This document shows positions 45,405-57,238 of a stretch of 64,000 bases of DNA, piece after piece; within the stretch, counting starts at the first letter, position 1; each line of letters starts with the position of its first letter. The position numbers were made by a program, and so were the translations under genes. The notes beneath the pieces were generated by a model. That model did not search any database. It was not told the DNA's origin and saw nothing but the letters and a program-made list of their open reading frames with translations. Origin of the DNA: Tetracentron sinense (lineage: Eukaryota; Streptophyta; Magnoliopsida; Trochodendrales; Trochodendraceae); assembly GCA_015143295.1 (NCBI GenBank), contig CM026566.1, positions 5,319,072-5,383,071 on the forward strand, given 5' to 3'.

Positions 45405-47433
45405 GAGAGAGCCTCACTCTTCTGTCGTAAAGGGTAAATCCATGAAAACCGACTGTAGTCATCCACAAAGAGCATATAAAAACGATAATGGGATGTGGAG
45501 AGTATCGGGGTTGGTCCCCACAAATCACAATGAATTAGATGCAGGGGACATGGAGAATCATGTAAAAAATCGTGAAACTGAAGTTTCTTGCTTTTATTCA
45601 AAAGATAGTCTAAGCAATTAAAATTGCGAAAAGAGTTCCTAGAAACATTGAGTAGAGAATTATCAACTAATAGTTTCCGTAAGACTGTAGAGGAGGGATG
45701 CCCAAATTGCCGATGCCATGTGTCGAGAGTAGTTTGCTGCCCCAAAAAGACTTGCTTGGTAGCCAGTGAACGTGGAGAGATTGGGTACAAATCACCATTA
45801 GTTGGGCCCTCGAGGAGTATTGTCCCTGTTTGAAGGTCCTTGATAGCAAATCCTCAAGGATAGAAAACAAAACAACAGTCATTATCATAGGTAAACGTAG
45901 CCACAGATAATAAATTCTTCTTGATTGCCAGCACTAGTAGAACATCCTGAAGAGTAAAAGAATGACTAGGAGTATGTAGAGAGGAGTTACCAACTTGAGT
46001 GATGGGTAAGCCCTGCCCATTACTGACCATGACTGTATCACTGCCTTGATATTCAGATGATTGATTGAAGAGAGAAGGGTCACTTGTCATGTGGCTCGTG
46101 GCGCCCGTATCTGGATACCACTGATCATCCGGCTCAGACACAGATAACCCAGCAAAGGAGTTGTGGAGGTTAGCATCTAGAGTATTCTGAGGAAGGCGAT
46201 AGCATTGTGGAGCAATGTGACCATGTTTATCACAAATTTGACATGGATCTTGGTAGCGAGGACGACGTGGTGGAGAGTGAACACGCTGCTGGGTCTGGCG
46301 TTGATGGTTACCAAAATTGGAGGAGTTGGGACGTCCTCGGTAGCCCCTTCCACGGTTGCCAGAGTTGCGACGATCATCAGAGTTGCGGCCTCGACCACGA
46401 CCACGAGGATTAGAGTGTTGACCCGCAGCAAAAGCAGCAGCGGATGATGTATCTGAGGCATGCATGAGAAGGAGACGTTGCTCATGGCTAAGCAATCGGC
46501 TCCTGAGTTCGGAAAACGTAATAGGTTCAGCCCTATTCGTAACAGCCGTAACAAAAGACTCGTAGTCCATACCTAGGCCTCCCAGGGCATAGTGAACAAG
46601 ATCAGGGTCGCTAACATGTTGTTGGATAGCGGCCATGGAATCCGACACAGTCTTTAGATGGTGGAGATAGTCTGTGATAGAAGAGGTATCCTTCTTCATC
46701 GTTTGAAGCTGAAGTTTGAGATGCATCACTTGGGCTTGCGAGTGATGGGCGAAGGTGGAAGCTAGAGAGTCCCAGATGGCACGGGAAGAGCGCAGACCAA
46801 CTATTTGTGCAAACACGCCTGGAGTTGATGAGGCTGATGAGGTATTTATCCGTGCGTCGCCATTGGATAAAATCAGGATTCGTCTTAGGCGAATCAGACA
46901 TATCGTTGATGAACTCGGGAGGTTGAGGTATGGTGCCGTCAACATAACCCATGAGATCAACAGCATAGAGGATCGGTTCCATCTGGCTGAACCAGAGAAG
47001 GTAGTTGGTACCGTCCAACTTGATGAGTGCTGAGCTTCCAATGTTTGGAACATTCATAGCAGGAAAAGAAGACATTGTTGAAGTCGTAGATGAAGCTGTT
47101 GAGGAAGCCATTGTAGAGAACAAGCTGGATCGAAAAAAAAAAAATGCGTGAGCTTTTAGAGCTCTGATACCATGCATGTGACAATTCAATATCCTTACAA
47201 TAGCTTGATCAGCTTTGTGAGGGATTTCATTCCATTTTATAGAGTAGAATACAACCCATCGTGTGGGTAGATACAGCTAGCTTACAACCCATGCAAGGGT
47301 GTTTATAGAAAGAATAAATGATCCCAATAGTAGGGATATATACACAACTTTATAACAAAGGAAATAAGAATATTCAAGGTATCTCTTGAATATGGTAACT
47401 CGAATATACAAAGATATTCGAGATACTCTAACA
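45405..47433 (-). mobile_element. Truncated Copia retrotransposon
   Basis: On the minus strand: one LTR (47173-47433, ends TGTTAGAGTATC...TGTCACATGCA), primer site TGGTATCAGAGC, then gag starting near 47125 (DGTNYLLWFSQMEPILYAVD; zinc knuckle CQICDKHGHIAPQC), protease (WYPDTGATSHMT), pre-integrase domain (DTWHRQFGHPSSTVLRKLL) and the start of integrase (HCDLWGPTP, FVDDYSRFSWIYPLR). The remainder of pol and the second LTR are absent; it ends against gene C intron sequence. It is broken, with a few breaks. Insertion or truncation postdates the C/A intron split. Confidence 0.9.
47173..47433 (-). repeat. Single LTR of the truncated Copia element
   Basis: 261 bp between TGCATGTGACAATTC and GATACTCTAACA on the plus strand, adjoining the primer site at 47160-47172. 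Confidence 0.75.
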
Positions 47434-47539
47434 GTTTTCCAATATGGGACTAATTGCTTGAAAAACAACTTTCAAAAACACACTTTATTTTCAAAACAAA
47501 AACTCATGGTTTAATTTTCTTTAAAATATCCAACAATTG

Positions 47540-47956
47540 CTTCCGAAAGATATTCCTTGAGCAATTTACAAAAATGAGAATTTGCTTTTCCACCCTCCAG
47601 TAAAGAACAAAGATAATGCAGAACAACCAAAGATAAAGCAAGAGATAATTCTTTCTCGTCTTTGGGAGGAGTGCTAGACCTACTCTTGGGTTTTTTCTAT
47701 TCTCAGTCTCAGTCAACCAAATGTCCTAATTTTTTAAAAATATATACTTTAACGTCAAAAAGTACTTTAACAGGTTATTTTTGGGACACATGATAGGTTG
47801 AGGTTGATCTGAATGTACCATACGTTGCTTTATCTTTAATTCTTCACTTGTTAACACGGTAAAGGCCCGTTCTGGTTGATATATATTGCTTATGAAATGT
47901 AACACAACCCACATTCAGTAGGAGGAAAAAAAAAAGCATCAGCTGTTCGGTAGAGA
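47540..47956 (+). promoter_or_regulatory. Upstream region and core promoter of gene D
   Basis: 47548-47703 is shared with gene B. The part nearer the gene has TTAACACGGTAAAGG and ATATATATT (47879-47887), as in gene C. The phrase CAGCTGTTCGGTAGAG lies just before the start in B and D. Probably promoter and 5' leader. Confidence 0.55.
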
Positions 47957-48556
47957 ATGAACACCCTGGATCGTAGATTGTATAAAGCAGCAACATTAGG
48001 AAGCGTTGATCTTGTCAAGGAACTCAGAGAAGAAAATTTCAACCTTCTACTAGGAGTGACTCCAATCCTAGAGAACACTGTCCTTCACCACGCCGCAAAA
48101 CTTGGACAAGAGGATTTGATTAAGGAAGTATGTAAGCAATGTGAATTACTTCTGGCCATGAGAAACTCCAAGGGAGACACTGCGTTGCACATTGCTGCAA
48201 GGGCTGGCCATTTCTCTGTAGTCAAAATCCTGGTGGAGAAATCCAGAGATGTCCAAGGTGGAAGAAAGGAGACAAATAATATACTGATCTGGATTCAAAA
48301 TAAAGGGAAGAACACAGTCTTGCATGAAGCTCTACGATGTCGTCGCTCAGATGTGGTGAAGATGTTGACAGAGAAGGACCCAGAATTATGGTATTTTGTT
48401 AATGAGGCTGGTGAATCCCGACTTTATTTGGCCGTAAGAGGAGGACTTACAGAAATTGCACGTCAAGTCTTACAATCTTCTCACACATGCTCACGGAGGG
48501 CGAAACAGCTTGACGGCATTACACGCCGCAATTATTTGGGAAGATTACGGAAATAG
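47957..48556 (+). CDS. Open ankyrin exon 1 of gene D
   Basis: 199 codons and then TAG. Repeats: NTVLHHAAKLGQEDLIKEVC, GDTALHIAARAGHFSVVKIL, NTVLHEALRCRRSDVVKMLT, ESRLYLAVRGGLTEIARQVL. The last 25 or so residues are in a shifted frame relative to paralogues. It is the most intact exon 1 in the window and is useful for reconstructing the family's N-terminus. Confidence 0.7.
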   Translation: MNTLDRRLYKAATLGSVDLVKELREENFNLLLGVTPILENTVLHHAAKLGQEDLIKEVCKQCELLLAMRNSKGDTALHIAARAGHFSVVKILVEKSRDVQGGRKETNNILIWIQNKGKNTVLHEALRCRRSDVVKMLTEKDPELWYFVNEAGESRLYLAVRGGLTEIARQVLQSSHTCSRRAKQLDGITRRNYLGRLRK

Positions 48557-48900
48557 CACATATTCTTATCATCCTTTGTTCATATATTAGAAGACTCTTC
48601 AAGGATTTTAGTTCCCATCACTGATGCGAAAGAAATCAGTTTCTTAATTACCAACTAGTAAATAAATCTCTATAGTGCTCTCAATTTAACAATGGGGATT
48701 TTGCATATCAGCTGCTAGGTGTATCCTAGTTTGCAAAATATAATGTTATATATAATAGATTTACAAATTAACTCACCATTGTTCTACTGTTTAGACAAAG
48801 AACCTCACTCTCCCACTTCCGTTCAAATGCATTCAAAAATGTTTAAAAGTGACTATAATACCCTTGTGACATCTGGAGGACTATAATACCCTTGTGACAC

Positions 48901-49786
48901 GTGTCCTCTTTTAACGTCCTTTAATCTTGGTTAAGATTCACTAATCCTTAGGGTTAAAGCTAGCATCTAACCTTGGTTTTTTGAAAAAAATAACCACACA
49001 GATTAAAATTTAGGAAAATGCTAGTGAGATCGCATAGGGCCGAGACCACACCGAGATCGTGCATGTGATGCATGGATCTCAAATATCAAAAATGAATTTA
49101 ATGAAAATTTGAGACGTGTGCATCACAAGCACGATCTCGCCCTATGCGGTCTCAGTAGCAAAGTCCTAAAATTTATTAACCATAATTCAAGGGCAGTTAA
49201 AGGGTTGTCCTATTTTAACTCCCATTAAGTGTTGTTAATATTCACTAACCCTTGGGGTTAAAGCATCTAACCTTAGTTTTTAGAATATTTTTAAAAAAAT
49301 TAACCATAGGGGTTAAAACTTATTAACCATAATTCAAGAGCAATTAAAGAGGTGTCCCCTTTTAACTCGGTTTAATAGTCGTTAATATTCATTATCCATT
49401 AGGGTTAAAGCATCTAACCTTGGATTTTAGTTTTTTTAAAAAAAAATTTTAAAATTAACCATAGGGTTAAAACTTGTTTACCATAGTTCAAGGGAAATTA
49501 AAGGGGTGTCTCCTTTAACTGTGGTTAAAAGTCACTAACTATTATGGTTAAAGCCTCTAACATGGTTTTAGAAAAAAATTAACCACAAGGGGTCAAAACT
49601 TGTTAACTATAGTTCAAGAGGGCGGTTAAACAGTGTCTCCTTTTAACTCTTTTTAACTGTGGTTAAGATCCACTAACCCTTAGGGTTAAAGCTTCTAATG
49701 TTGGTCTTTAGAATTTTTTTTATAAAAAATTAACCACATTGATTAAAGATTGTTAACCCCAGTTCAAGGACAGTTAAAGAGACAAT
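48901..49786. repeat. Five tandem foldback units in gene D intron 1
   Basis: Unit starts (GTGTCC/TGTCC...TTTTAACTC) near 48901, 49205, 49352, 49506 and 49633; about 130-155 bp each, the first enlarged by a nested MITE. Each is itself an inverted repeat: TTAACTGTGGTTAAGATTCA...TCTAACCTTGG, T/A-rich loop, TTAACCATAGG...TTCAAGGGCAGTTAAAGG. Confidence 0.8.
49019..49160. mobile_element. MITE nested in the foldback array
   Basis: Ends TGCTAGTGAGATCGCATAGG and CCTATGCGGTCTCAGTAGCA, with GAGATCGTGC...GCACGATCTC inner arms. 142 bp, inside the first foldback unit and absent from the other four. Confidence 0.8.
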
Positions 49787-49787
49787 G

Positions 49788-50255
49788 CTCTGTATTAAAA
49801 CTCGGCGAGTTGACCCAAAACTCAGCCAAGTTGACTCGACTCGGCTAGGTTTCGGGTGAGTTTGAGGTAAAATTTGAAAGTGACACTGAAAATCGAGTAA
49901 CTCGCTCCAACTTGCCTGACTAGCCTGAGTTATGTACGATTTGTGCAAAAAATTGAGTAAAATAGCCTACCCGAGTGACTAAATTATGTTTTTTTTTTTA
50001 ACACACCATACCCACACTTAGTATAAATACGAAACAAAAGGGGGATGTTTAGTATATATTGAATTATCTATTTCATTTTAGGCATGTTTTATAATTAATT
50101 TTGAATTTATACCATATATATAGTATTAGAAAAAATTATATATATTTGAGTTTTAGGTGTCATTATTCAGAGGAGTTATGCCCGAATTTCTGAGTTTAAC
50201 TCTGCTCGGCAAGGTTTCAAGTCGAGTCGAGTTTTCGGGGCTCTGAAATACTGTG
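49788..50255. mobile_element. Possible hAT-like MITE rich in ACTCG
   Basis: The left part TGTATTAAAACTCGGCGAGT and right part AGTCGAGTTTTCGGGGCTCT are imperfect inverted repeats; the interior has many ACTCG/CGAGT words. Target duplication not resolved. Confidence 0.45.
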
Positions 50256-50467
50256 GCAGTGCGATTATAATATATCTTAAGAGCATAATAATCATTTTAC
50301 TAACAGTTTTAAAAGCCTAACGAAAGTAGGGGTTTTGGTTGTTTGTCTAACGTGTGATGATTGATGAGTTAATTTGCATAACATTGTATATGCAAACTAA
50401 AGGATAAACTTAACAAAAATAGGGAATCTCTCTTTTTTTGGACCATTCATTCTCTCTTATATGTCAG

Positions 50468-50901
50468 GTATTGCAGAGTTTCTAGTTAAAAAGAAGCCCG
50501 AACTCATCAAAGAAGAGGATAAATTTGGAAGGACTGCTCTTCACTATGCATCGTATGATAAGTATGATAGGCTTGAAGTGGTGAAACTTTTAATAGAGTC
50601 AGACAGCTCAGTAGCCTACATCATAGACAAGGATGGTAGATCAGCTCTTCACTATGCAGCGGGTAATGGCCATGATGACGTAACTAAAGAGATCATTGGA
50701 AGGTACCCAGATGCTGTTGACCTGGTTGATCATTGGAAGGTACCCCGTCTGCATCTGGCCGTCAACCGCGACTCTCCTGATTTGGTGAAATATCTATTAG
50801 ATAAGTACAAGGGCAGAGTAGACATTGATGCCACGAACAAGGCCCACTTCACACCCTTGGACTTGGCCCTTTCAGGAAAACATGATCAACAACGAAAACA
50901 G
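50468..50901 (+). CDS. Open ankyrin exon 2 of gene D (internally shortened)
   Basis: From acceptor ATGTCAG to donor CAG/GTACTA. It begins GIAEFLVKKKPELIKEEDKF; repeats GRTALHYASYDKYDRLEVVK, GRSALHYAAGNGHDDVTKEI, then LVDHWKVPRLHLAVNRDSPD, where two repeats have been fused by an in-frame deletion, and AHFTPLDLALSGKHDQQ. No stop. Confidence 0.8.
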
Positions 50902-52299
50902 GTACTATTTAATTTCATGTATGAGCAAACGGTTAGACCCTAAATTGCATGCACTATGGATCGGCTACATCTGCTGCTGTGAACCCAAAATCGCATCCAC
51001 TACCATCATCATGATGTCATCCCGACACCCATGGGAAAGCATATGTGTTCTTCCCTGTAGGGATCTACCTTGTGACCTGGGTGTTTGATGCTCAGGATCT
51101 CTTGTACAGCTTTTAAATCCGTACATCCAATTTGATCCTAGTCTTCAACCACTCATGGCCACGGGGAAGAACTAAAGGAAGAACATAGACGATTTGCTTC
51201 CCGCATGCATATGTTTGCTGATTAAGTGCATTTAATTTTAATCGGTGTGTCACCTACAACCAATGTTACCTGGTTCGTTGGTTCGCTCGGTTTGAATTCG
51301 GGTTCGTGATTCGCAGTTTGCCACTTTAGAGTGAACACGGTTCGCTAGGGATAGGATGAGATAATTCGTTTCTCGGTTCGCTTATGTTCTTTTGTTTGGT
51401 TCGTTAGCTTGGTTCGTTACTTAAGCATGTAAAACAAATATATGTTTTATTATATATATATATATATATAAACATGTAAATAATATATTACAAATACTTA
51501 TATTTTAACAAAAACCATAAAAAAAAGTCTTTTTATGAGCAGTTTATAAACTCAAAGTATAAATTTAGCGAACCCAAAGAAAAATATTAGTGACTTCAAA
51601 TAAAATTTCGACGAACCAAGACCGTTTCAAAACCACCGTGTGATTTGCTCCATTTCACGAATCAATCTGAACCGAACTACGAACTAGTTTGGGTTCACTC
51701 TAGCATTCAACAAAGTTGGTAATTATTATATGTTTACTGATTAGGCACATTTAATATTAACCGGTGTGTCACCTATGGAAGCAAATTGTATGTGTTCTTC
51801 CCTGTGGCCATGAGTGTTTGATGGCTAGGATCAAATTGACTCGACGGAATTAACATATATATAAGAAATCTTGGCCGTCAAACATCCAGTCCATACGGGA
51901 GAGCACATATGATTTGCTTACTTCACCAACAACACTCAAGTGAAGGCTATAGTTATGCTCCTGAGGTCGCCACATGTCCCTTTTGACACCCCTTAATTGT
52001 GGTTATGAAATACTCACTCCCAGGGTTTACTTGGTTTTTACAAAAAATAATTTTTTTTTATTATTTTTAAATTTTTAAAATTGGGGAAAATGAGAATAAA
52101 AAAAGCCTATAGTCCATCGCTCTTTTTGGGGGGAAAAGGAGAATAACTTGGGGATGGAGCCAAGGAGGCTCCACCCAAAGTAATTGTCCTTCATTGAGTT
52201 TCTCTAATCGAGGGTGTAATGCATGGATATTCACTTATACTGTTTTATTCAAATGAAGTCATCCCCATTTCTTATTCATGTTGACATAAATATGAACAG
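50902..52299 (+). other. Intron 2 of gene D
   Basis: Short compared with gene B. It holds a segment of about 470 bp rich in GGTTCG words (about 51252-51726) between two direct copies of a ~48-bp phrase (TGTTTGCTGATTAAGTGCAT at 51204 and its near copy at 51730), and a half foldback (51960-52080) resembling an arm of 43309-43696. The AAGTAATTGTCC flank before the PGG exon matches gene B's. Confidence 0.6.
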
Positions 52300-52570
52300 G
52301 AGACTCAACTCTGTTGGGACTTTTTTTCTGCTCATGCTATACGCGGTATAGCAAATCCTCTCGGACAGACAACCCAAAAAAAAAATTAAAATCAGATGAT
52401 TGGCCTTTACGTGGTGTTGACTAATTCCTTGTGGCTTGCCATTTTTACTTGTTTTATTGTTTTTGGGATTTGTTCTTCCTCCCTGGTATTCTGTAAAATT
52501 AGTTTGAAATCAGATGATCCGGTGTATGAAGCTTATGTCTTAAAAATATCTCGAAATCAGATGACCCGAA

Positions 52571-53275
52571 TCTGATGCTAATAATGCCTTAAAAATGTAT
52601 CTCGGATGTTTGATTTTAGAAATTTGGTATTCGGTCTTTGGCGAATCTCTTGTGTACGTTCACATGTCCTACATTAGCAAGTTCTAAATTTTAGAAAGTT
52701 GTTTTCAGCAATTGTATTTGTATCTCTTATAATTTTTTTTTGAGATTCTTCCTATTTTGTGTGAACAATCTTAATACAAATCCACAATTGCAAGTTGGTT
52801 TGAATGACTGCTTCATGTCGACCGCTTTGGGTGGCCTCTAAACAATTGGATCTTACGATATCACATAGAAAGTGCATAACACTACACATGAAATTTCAAG
52901 GCTTAGAATTGCCCTGCCGCCGCCTGAACCAGTTATTCTGACCGTACGAACGATGCAATCCGCCAGAGATGAAGGAAGGAGGAGAAGAAGAGGGGATGGA
53001 GAAATAGGAGCGGGAAGAGTCACCTAAAGGAGAGTATGAAATTCTATTCGAATTAAAAAAAAAAAAAAAAAAGTTTCTCCCCTCCAAAATTAGGATCAAC
53101 CCTCCTAAAAATAGAAAAATTATCATGGGCTCAGGTACCCTCTTTAAGTAACACGTGTCACATGCATAGCTTCCCCAAAGCGTGTGAATCATCTATGTAA
53201 ATTTATTACAATATTAGCTTATAATGCTTTACTACTAAGGTCTTCCCCTCATTCTCTAGAATCTCCAAGTAGACT
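52571..53275 (+). other. 3' tail of gene D
   Basis: Matches 15151-15900 almost throughout, ending CTAGAATCTCCAAGTAGACT. Family 3' UTR and flank, as behind A and B. Confidence 0.65.
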
Positions 53276-53389
53276 GATGGATTATATTTCGGTGTTCAGA
53301 AATTATGTAAATAATTTGAATTTATGTTATATTGCTTACAGATACAATTAATATATGTAAAAAAAAAATTTATAAATTTTTTTGAAAAA

Positions 53390-53720
53390 AAATTCTAATC
53401 TCTTGCAGCAGTTTTAACCTGCCATTACAGATTATAATAATTTAATTAATTTTACAATTACAATGGTGGTCGAAAACTACCGAGTTATAAGCAGAATTGG
53501 TTTGACGGAATTGCCCTTATTTAACCGCCATTAGATGAATAAATAACCGTCATTAAATATTTACCTAGAGAGGCGGGTATTACAACCGCCGTAATAGACC
53601 TTCGCAACAAGCCATATCACAACAGTTTGTGAAACCGCCGTTATATTTTATAATGGCGGTTTTATTCAATTGCAGCGGCGGTTTTGAACTGCCGCTTAAA
53701 ATCTTGAATTTTGTAATGGT
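53390..53720. mobile_element. CACTA-like subterminal repeat region
   Basis: Many inverted words of the type AATGGCGGTTTT, AACCGCCGTTATA, GGCGGTTTTGAACTGCCGC. Such clustered subterminal repeats are typical of CACTA ends, but no CACTA terminus was found here. Confidence 0.45.
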
Positions 53721-53749
53721 TATCTCTTAGATTATGATCTCCCACTGTT

Positions 53750-54760
53750 GAAACTCCACTCAAGTGTCTCATACCACGAGAGTAAATAATTTTGGGTTAG
53801 AAAGATCTTCTCCTAAGTCTTAGTCTATCTGAATTTCAATCACCAAACATGTAATCACATATTTTTTAATTTATCATGGAGTTCATACTACCATACTTTA
53901 TTATACATTCATAATTTCAATAACATGGTTTATAAGCATTTATCACAACCATTCATCTTCATCATGCCCCTTCAACCTACATTTGCTCATAACTACCCCT
54001 TTTAAAAATCATATTCATGTCTAAACCCTAGAAAACCATCAAATACTTCCATCATAACTTTCCATCCTCAATTTCATACATGAATAGGGTTAAACAGCGA
54101 ACAACAACACCATGTAAATCATTATCATGCTTATTGAGTCTATACATACACTAAAAACCTTCTTTCAAGCTTAAATCATGATAATTCACACTTAATAATA
54201 TGTAAAGCTTAACAATCTATACTTAGAGTAGCAATTAATCATACATGCAAGCTTGAAAATCATAAATAATTAGTTAGATAGTATATCTTACTCCACTAGA
54301 TCATTTTCATATGATCAATTGCTTGAGAAATGACCTTTAGGGTCGATCTCAAAGCTTCTCTTCTTTCACAAGAAAAAATCTCTTGGAAACCCTAGGTTTT
54401 CTCTCCAAATTAGGTTTATAACACTTAGAGGATGTTAAACCTTCGAAATAAATGTCTAGCTATTTACAGTGTTGGGGGGTTTAAAACCCTAAAATCTGTA
54501 AAAATAGGCATTTTCGTATTTTTTTGCACAGACTGTTCGAACGGGATTAGTGACTGTTCGAATGCCCCTCAATAACTGTTTGAACATCCAATGAACAGAG
54601 TGCTAGGGAAGCTAGGCCGTTTGAATGGTCTGGGAGTCCGTTCGAATGCCCTACCCCCTTTTTCCTCATTTTTTCGCATTTTCTTCATTTATTTTGTCGT
54701 TTAAGTATTTTAAACACTCCTTAATTAATCATCAAACACACAATGCATATTTAATTTGAT
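53750..54760. mobile_element. Possible Ty3/gypsy LTR-like stretch
   Basis: AT-rich, no exon. Includes GGTCGATCTCAAAGCTTCTC and GTTCGAATGCCCCTC phrases resembling 27090-27400. No ends, primer site or coding part. Confidence 0.3.
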
Positions 54761-55084
54761 GATTTTAACTCTGCTAATCATATCAATGGCATAATGTAAA
54801 TTCAGGTCTCTATAATTTTATTACTACCACTTTGCTAATATTCAAAGAGAATGATGTTTGAAAAAATTATTTGAATTTTAGCTTAATTTCAAAATTTTCC
54901 TTTGTTAATTTTGGGAGATTTTTTTCACTAAAAAAATTGGTTGGAATTTAATTTAATTCTAAAAATGTCCTTTATTAATTGATAAAACAATGTTTTCATA
55001 ATTGGACTGATTTGTTGGTTCCCGATTTGATCGGTCCGATTAGATAATATCCTTTTATTATTGAAAATATATATTTTTATTTTC

Positions 55085-55505
55085 TTGGGCATAATGTCCC
55101 TAAAGATTTCATTCTCACAATACCTTTAAGTCAGGTTTCTATACCCAAAATGTCCCTCAATTTTTTTTTTCGTATAGTCAAAATCTCTCAAATATTTTTT
55201 AGTTCTCAACATGCCCCTAAGTCAAATTTCTATACCCAAAATGCTTACCACAAAATTTTTAACTCAAAATGTTCCTTAAGTTTGCCCATATTTCATTTTC
55301 TTCATTTCTAAAATGTCCCTCAAGTTGCATACCCAAAATACCCTCAATTTATTGCTACCCAAAATACCCCTAAAGCTTTTTTTTCTCAAAATATCCATAC
55401 ATAATGTTTCTACACCCAACGTGTCCCTCACATTTTTTTTACCCAAAATGTCCCTCAACTTTCTATACCCAAAATATTCTTGAAATCGTTTTCTTAAATG
55501 CCCCT
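55085..55505. repeat. Degenerate short tandem repeat, paralogue of 34786-35120
   Basis: Same ACCCAAAATGTCCCTCAA core. About 420 bp. Start of the flank shared by genes C and E. Confidence 0.7.
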
Positions 55506-55641
55506 CATTAGGGACCCTTTTTCCAATCTCTCTCCCCCTCCCCCTCTCTCGCGTGCACGTGCAACCGACTAGTATATAAAAAAATGATGTGTTGGTTCAG
55601 TGATAGTATACATTATATAAGGCTACTTTGTGTTGAGATAG

Positions 55642-55801
55642 GATCACAACCAATTGTAATTGAATTCAATTCAATTTTATATATGGCACATGTGGATTGG
55701 ATAAAGGAAAAAGAGCGGAAAATTTAAATTTAATTTTTTTCCGTCTTCCAATTTACATGTGCCACATATGTAATTGAATTCAAGTGCAATTGGTTGTGAT
55801 C
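55642..55801. mobile_element. Foldback MITE, duplicate of 35261-35428
   Basis: GATCACAACCAATTGTAATT and CAATTGGTTGTGATC arms; same interior GGATAAAGGAAAAAGAGCGG. Confidence 0.75.
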
Positions 55802-55904
55802 ATATCTTCTTCGTGTCAGTTCAAAAACTATTCGACAAACTAGGATCCGATGTGGGACGAGTGGAATTGGTCTGGGAAATCGAAACCATCTGTCCCTCAT
55901 CCCA

Positions 55905-56345
55905 ATGGTCAACATGTGTCCCTTTAAACACTCTTTAACTGTGGTTAAAATTCACTAACTCTTAGGATACAACCATATAACCTTGATTAAAAAAAAATTA
56001 ATCATAAGAGGTTAAATTTGTTAATCAGGATTAAAGGGCAATTAAAGGTGGTAAGACCAGACGACTTTGGTCTCACAAGGGCTTGACCAAATCCGTTCTC
56101 GGGGATTGGATTTGTTCTAACACTCCCAAACCAAAACTGACCCACTCATAGAGCCTCTTTAATTGCAGTTTTAATCCTGAGTTCAAATTTCTAGCTTCTA
56201 TGGTTAAAAATTTTTAAATATTTTTTTCTAAAAGCAAGATTACATGGTTGAATCCTAAAGGTTAGTAAATCTTAACTACAGCTAAAAAAAATATTAATAG
56301 GTACACATAGCGACCTGTGGGATGAGGGCCAGCCCAAATCCATTC
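55905..56345. mobile_element. Compound foldback MITE region, duplicate of 35480-35950
   Basis: GTGTCCCTTTAAACACTC...TTAACTGTGGTTAA foldback, then TTTGGTCTCACAAGGGC...AGCCCAAATCCATTCCC. Confidence 0.6.
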
Positions 56346-56378
56346 CCTGATTTGTGGTACCATAAAGAGGCAAAAGAT

Positions 56379-56960
56379 TTCTCTGGCGATGCCAGAAAAA
56401 GGTCTCGGGCTTCCACACATTAGGAGACATCTGGTGATAAGAAGAGGAGAAGTCATTTCATTTTCTCCCCATGATTTTGACTTCTCCCTACTTGATATCT
56501 CTCCTTTTTCTCACACACTTTTAGCCACATGTCGCATTATGTGTGGAGAAGTCAAAATCATGGCCCCATGATTTTGACTTCTCCCTCCACATGTCACCTA
56601 ATGTGTGGAAGCCCAAGGCCATGGTTTCTGGCAGCGCCAGAGACAATCCTATGCCTAAAGAGAGGCACCATACCTGAAAATGGCATCGGATTCTCTAGCA
56701 CTTGCCAAAAAAATGGTCTTGGGCAATCATACATTGTGCGCCATGTGGCATAAAACAGGGGAGAAATCATTTTATTTTCTCCCTTGATTTTTGATTTCTC
56801 CCCAATTGATATCTCTTCCCCTTTTTCTCACACTTTATCATCATGTGTCACAATGTGAAGAAGTCAAACATCAAAGGGGACAATGATTTGACTTCTCCCA
56901 CCACATGGCACACAATGTGTGGTTGCCCGAGACCATTTTCTGGAATGTGGAGAGAGAATC
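56379..56960. mobile_element. Two adjacent foldback MITEs, duplicates of 36104-36632
   Basis: First about 56379-56652 (TCTCTGGCGATGCCAGAAAA and TTTCTGGCAGCGCCAGAGA). Second about 56690-56960. Both hold inverted GGAGAAGTCAAAATCATGG words. Confidence 0.7.
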
Positions 56961-57238
56961 CGAGGCCCCTAAAGATGCGTGGTTTATGTTTATGGACTTG
57001 ACTCGTCGACGTGAACCATGCTCTAAAGTCTATTCAATGATCCAGTTGTCTTCTTTACATGTGGTAAGATCTTTTACACTTCTCAATGCGATCCAGCTAT
57101 CTTCTTTACCCAGCTATCTTCTTTACGTGTGTTAAGATCTTTTACACTTCCCTTAGAACAACAAGATAAATTCTTAACCAATAACCAATTTTGAAAGACC
57201 TAAGGATAACCAATTGGGTCTTATTTCTTTTTCTATAA

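Larger units (their letters stand above)
47957..52570 (+). pseudogene. Ankyrin-repeat gene D, PGG core deleted
   Basis: Exon 1 from 47957; the usual ATG is CTG here but an in-frame ATG nine bases earlier can replace it (MNTLDRRLYKAATLGSVDLV). Ankyrin repeats are open to about LTEIARQVLQSS, where a shift puts the end of the exon (GGRNSLTALHAAIIWEDYG in the other frame) out of frame. The intron 1 donor appears lost (ACGGAAATAG where B has ACGGTATGAT). Exon 2 (50468-50901) is open but has an in-frame deletion of about 50 codons. The PGG exon remnant starts at 52300 (acceptor GAACAG); roughly 300 bp encoding the PGG motif and helices 1-3 are missing, leaving GLYVVLTNSLWLAIFTCFIV. A normal membrane protein cannot be made; a truncated ankyrin-only product from exon 1 is conceivable. 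Confidence 0.85.

Noticed and set aside
52896-53192. Minus-strand frame behind gene D and its counterpart at 15344-15808
   Set aside because: Frames differ between the two paralogous tails and the sequence is 3' flank of PGG genes.
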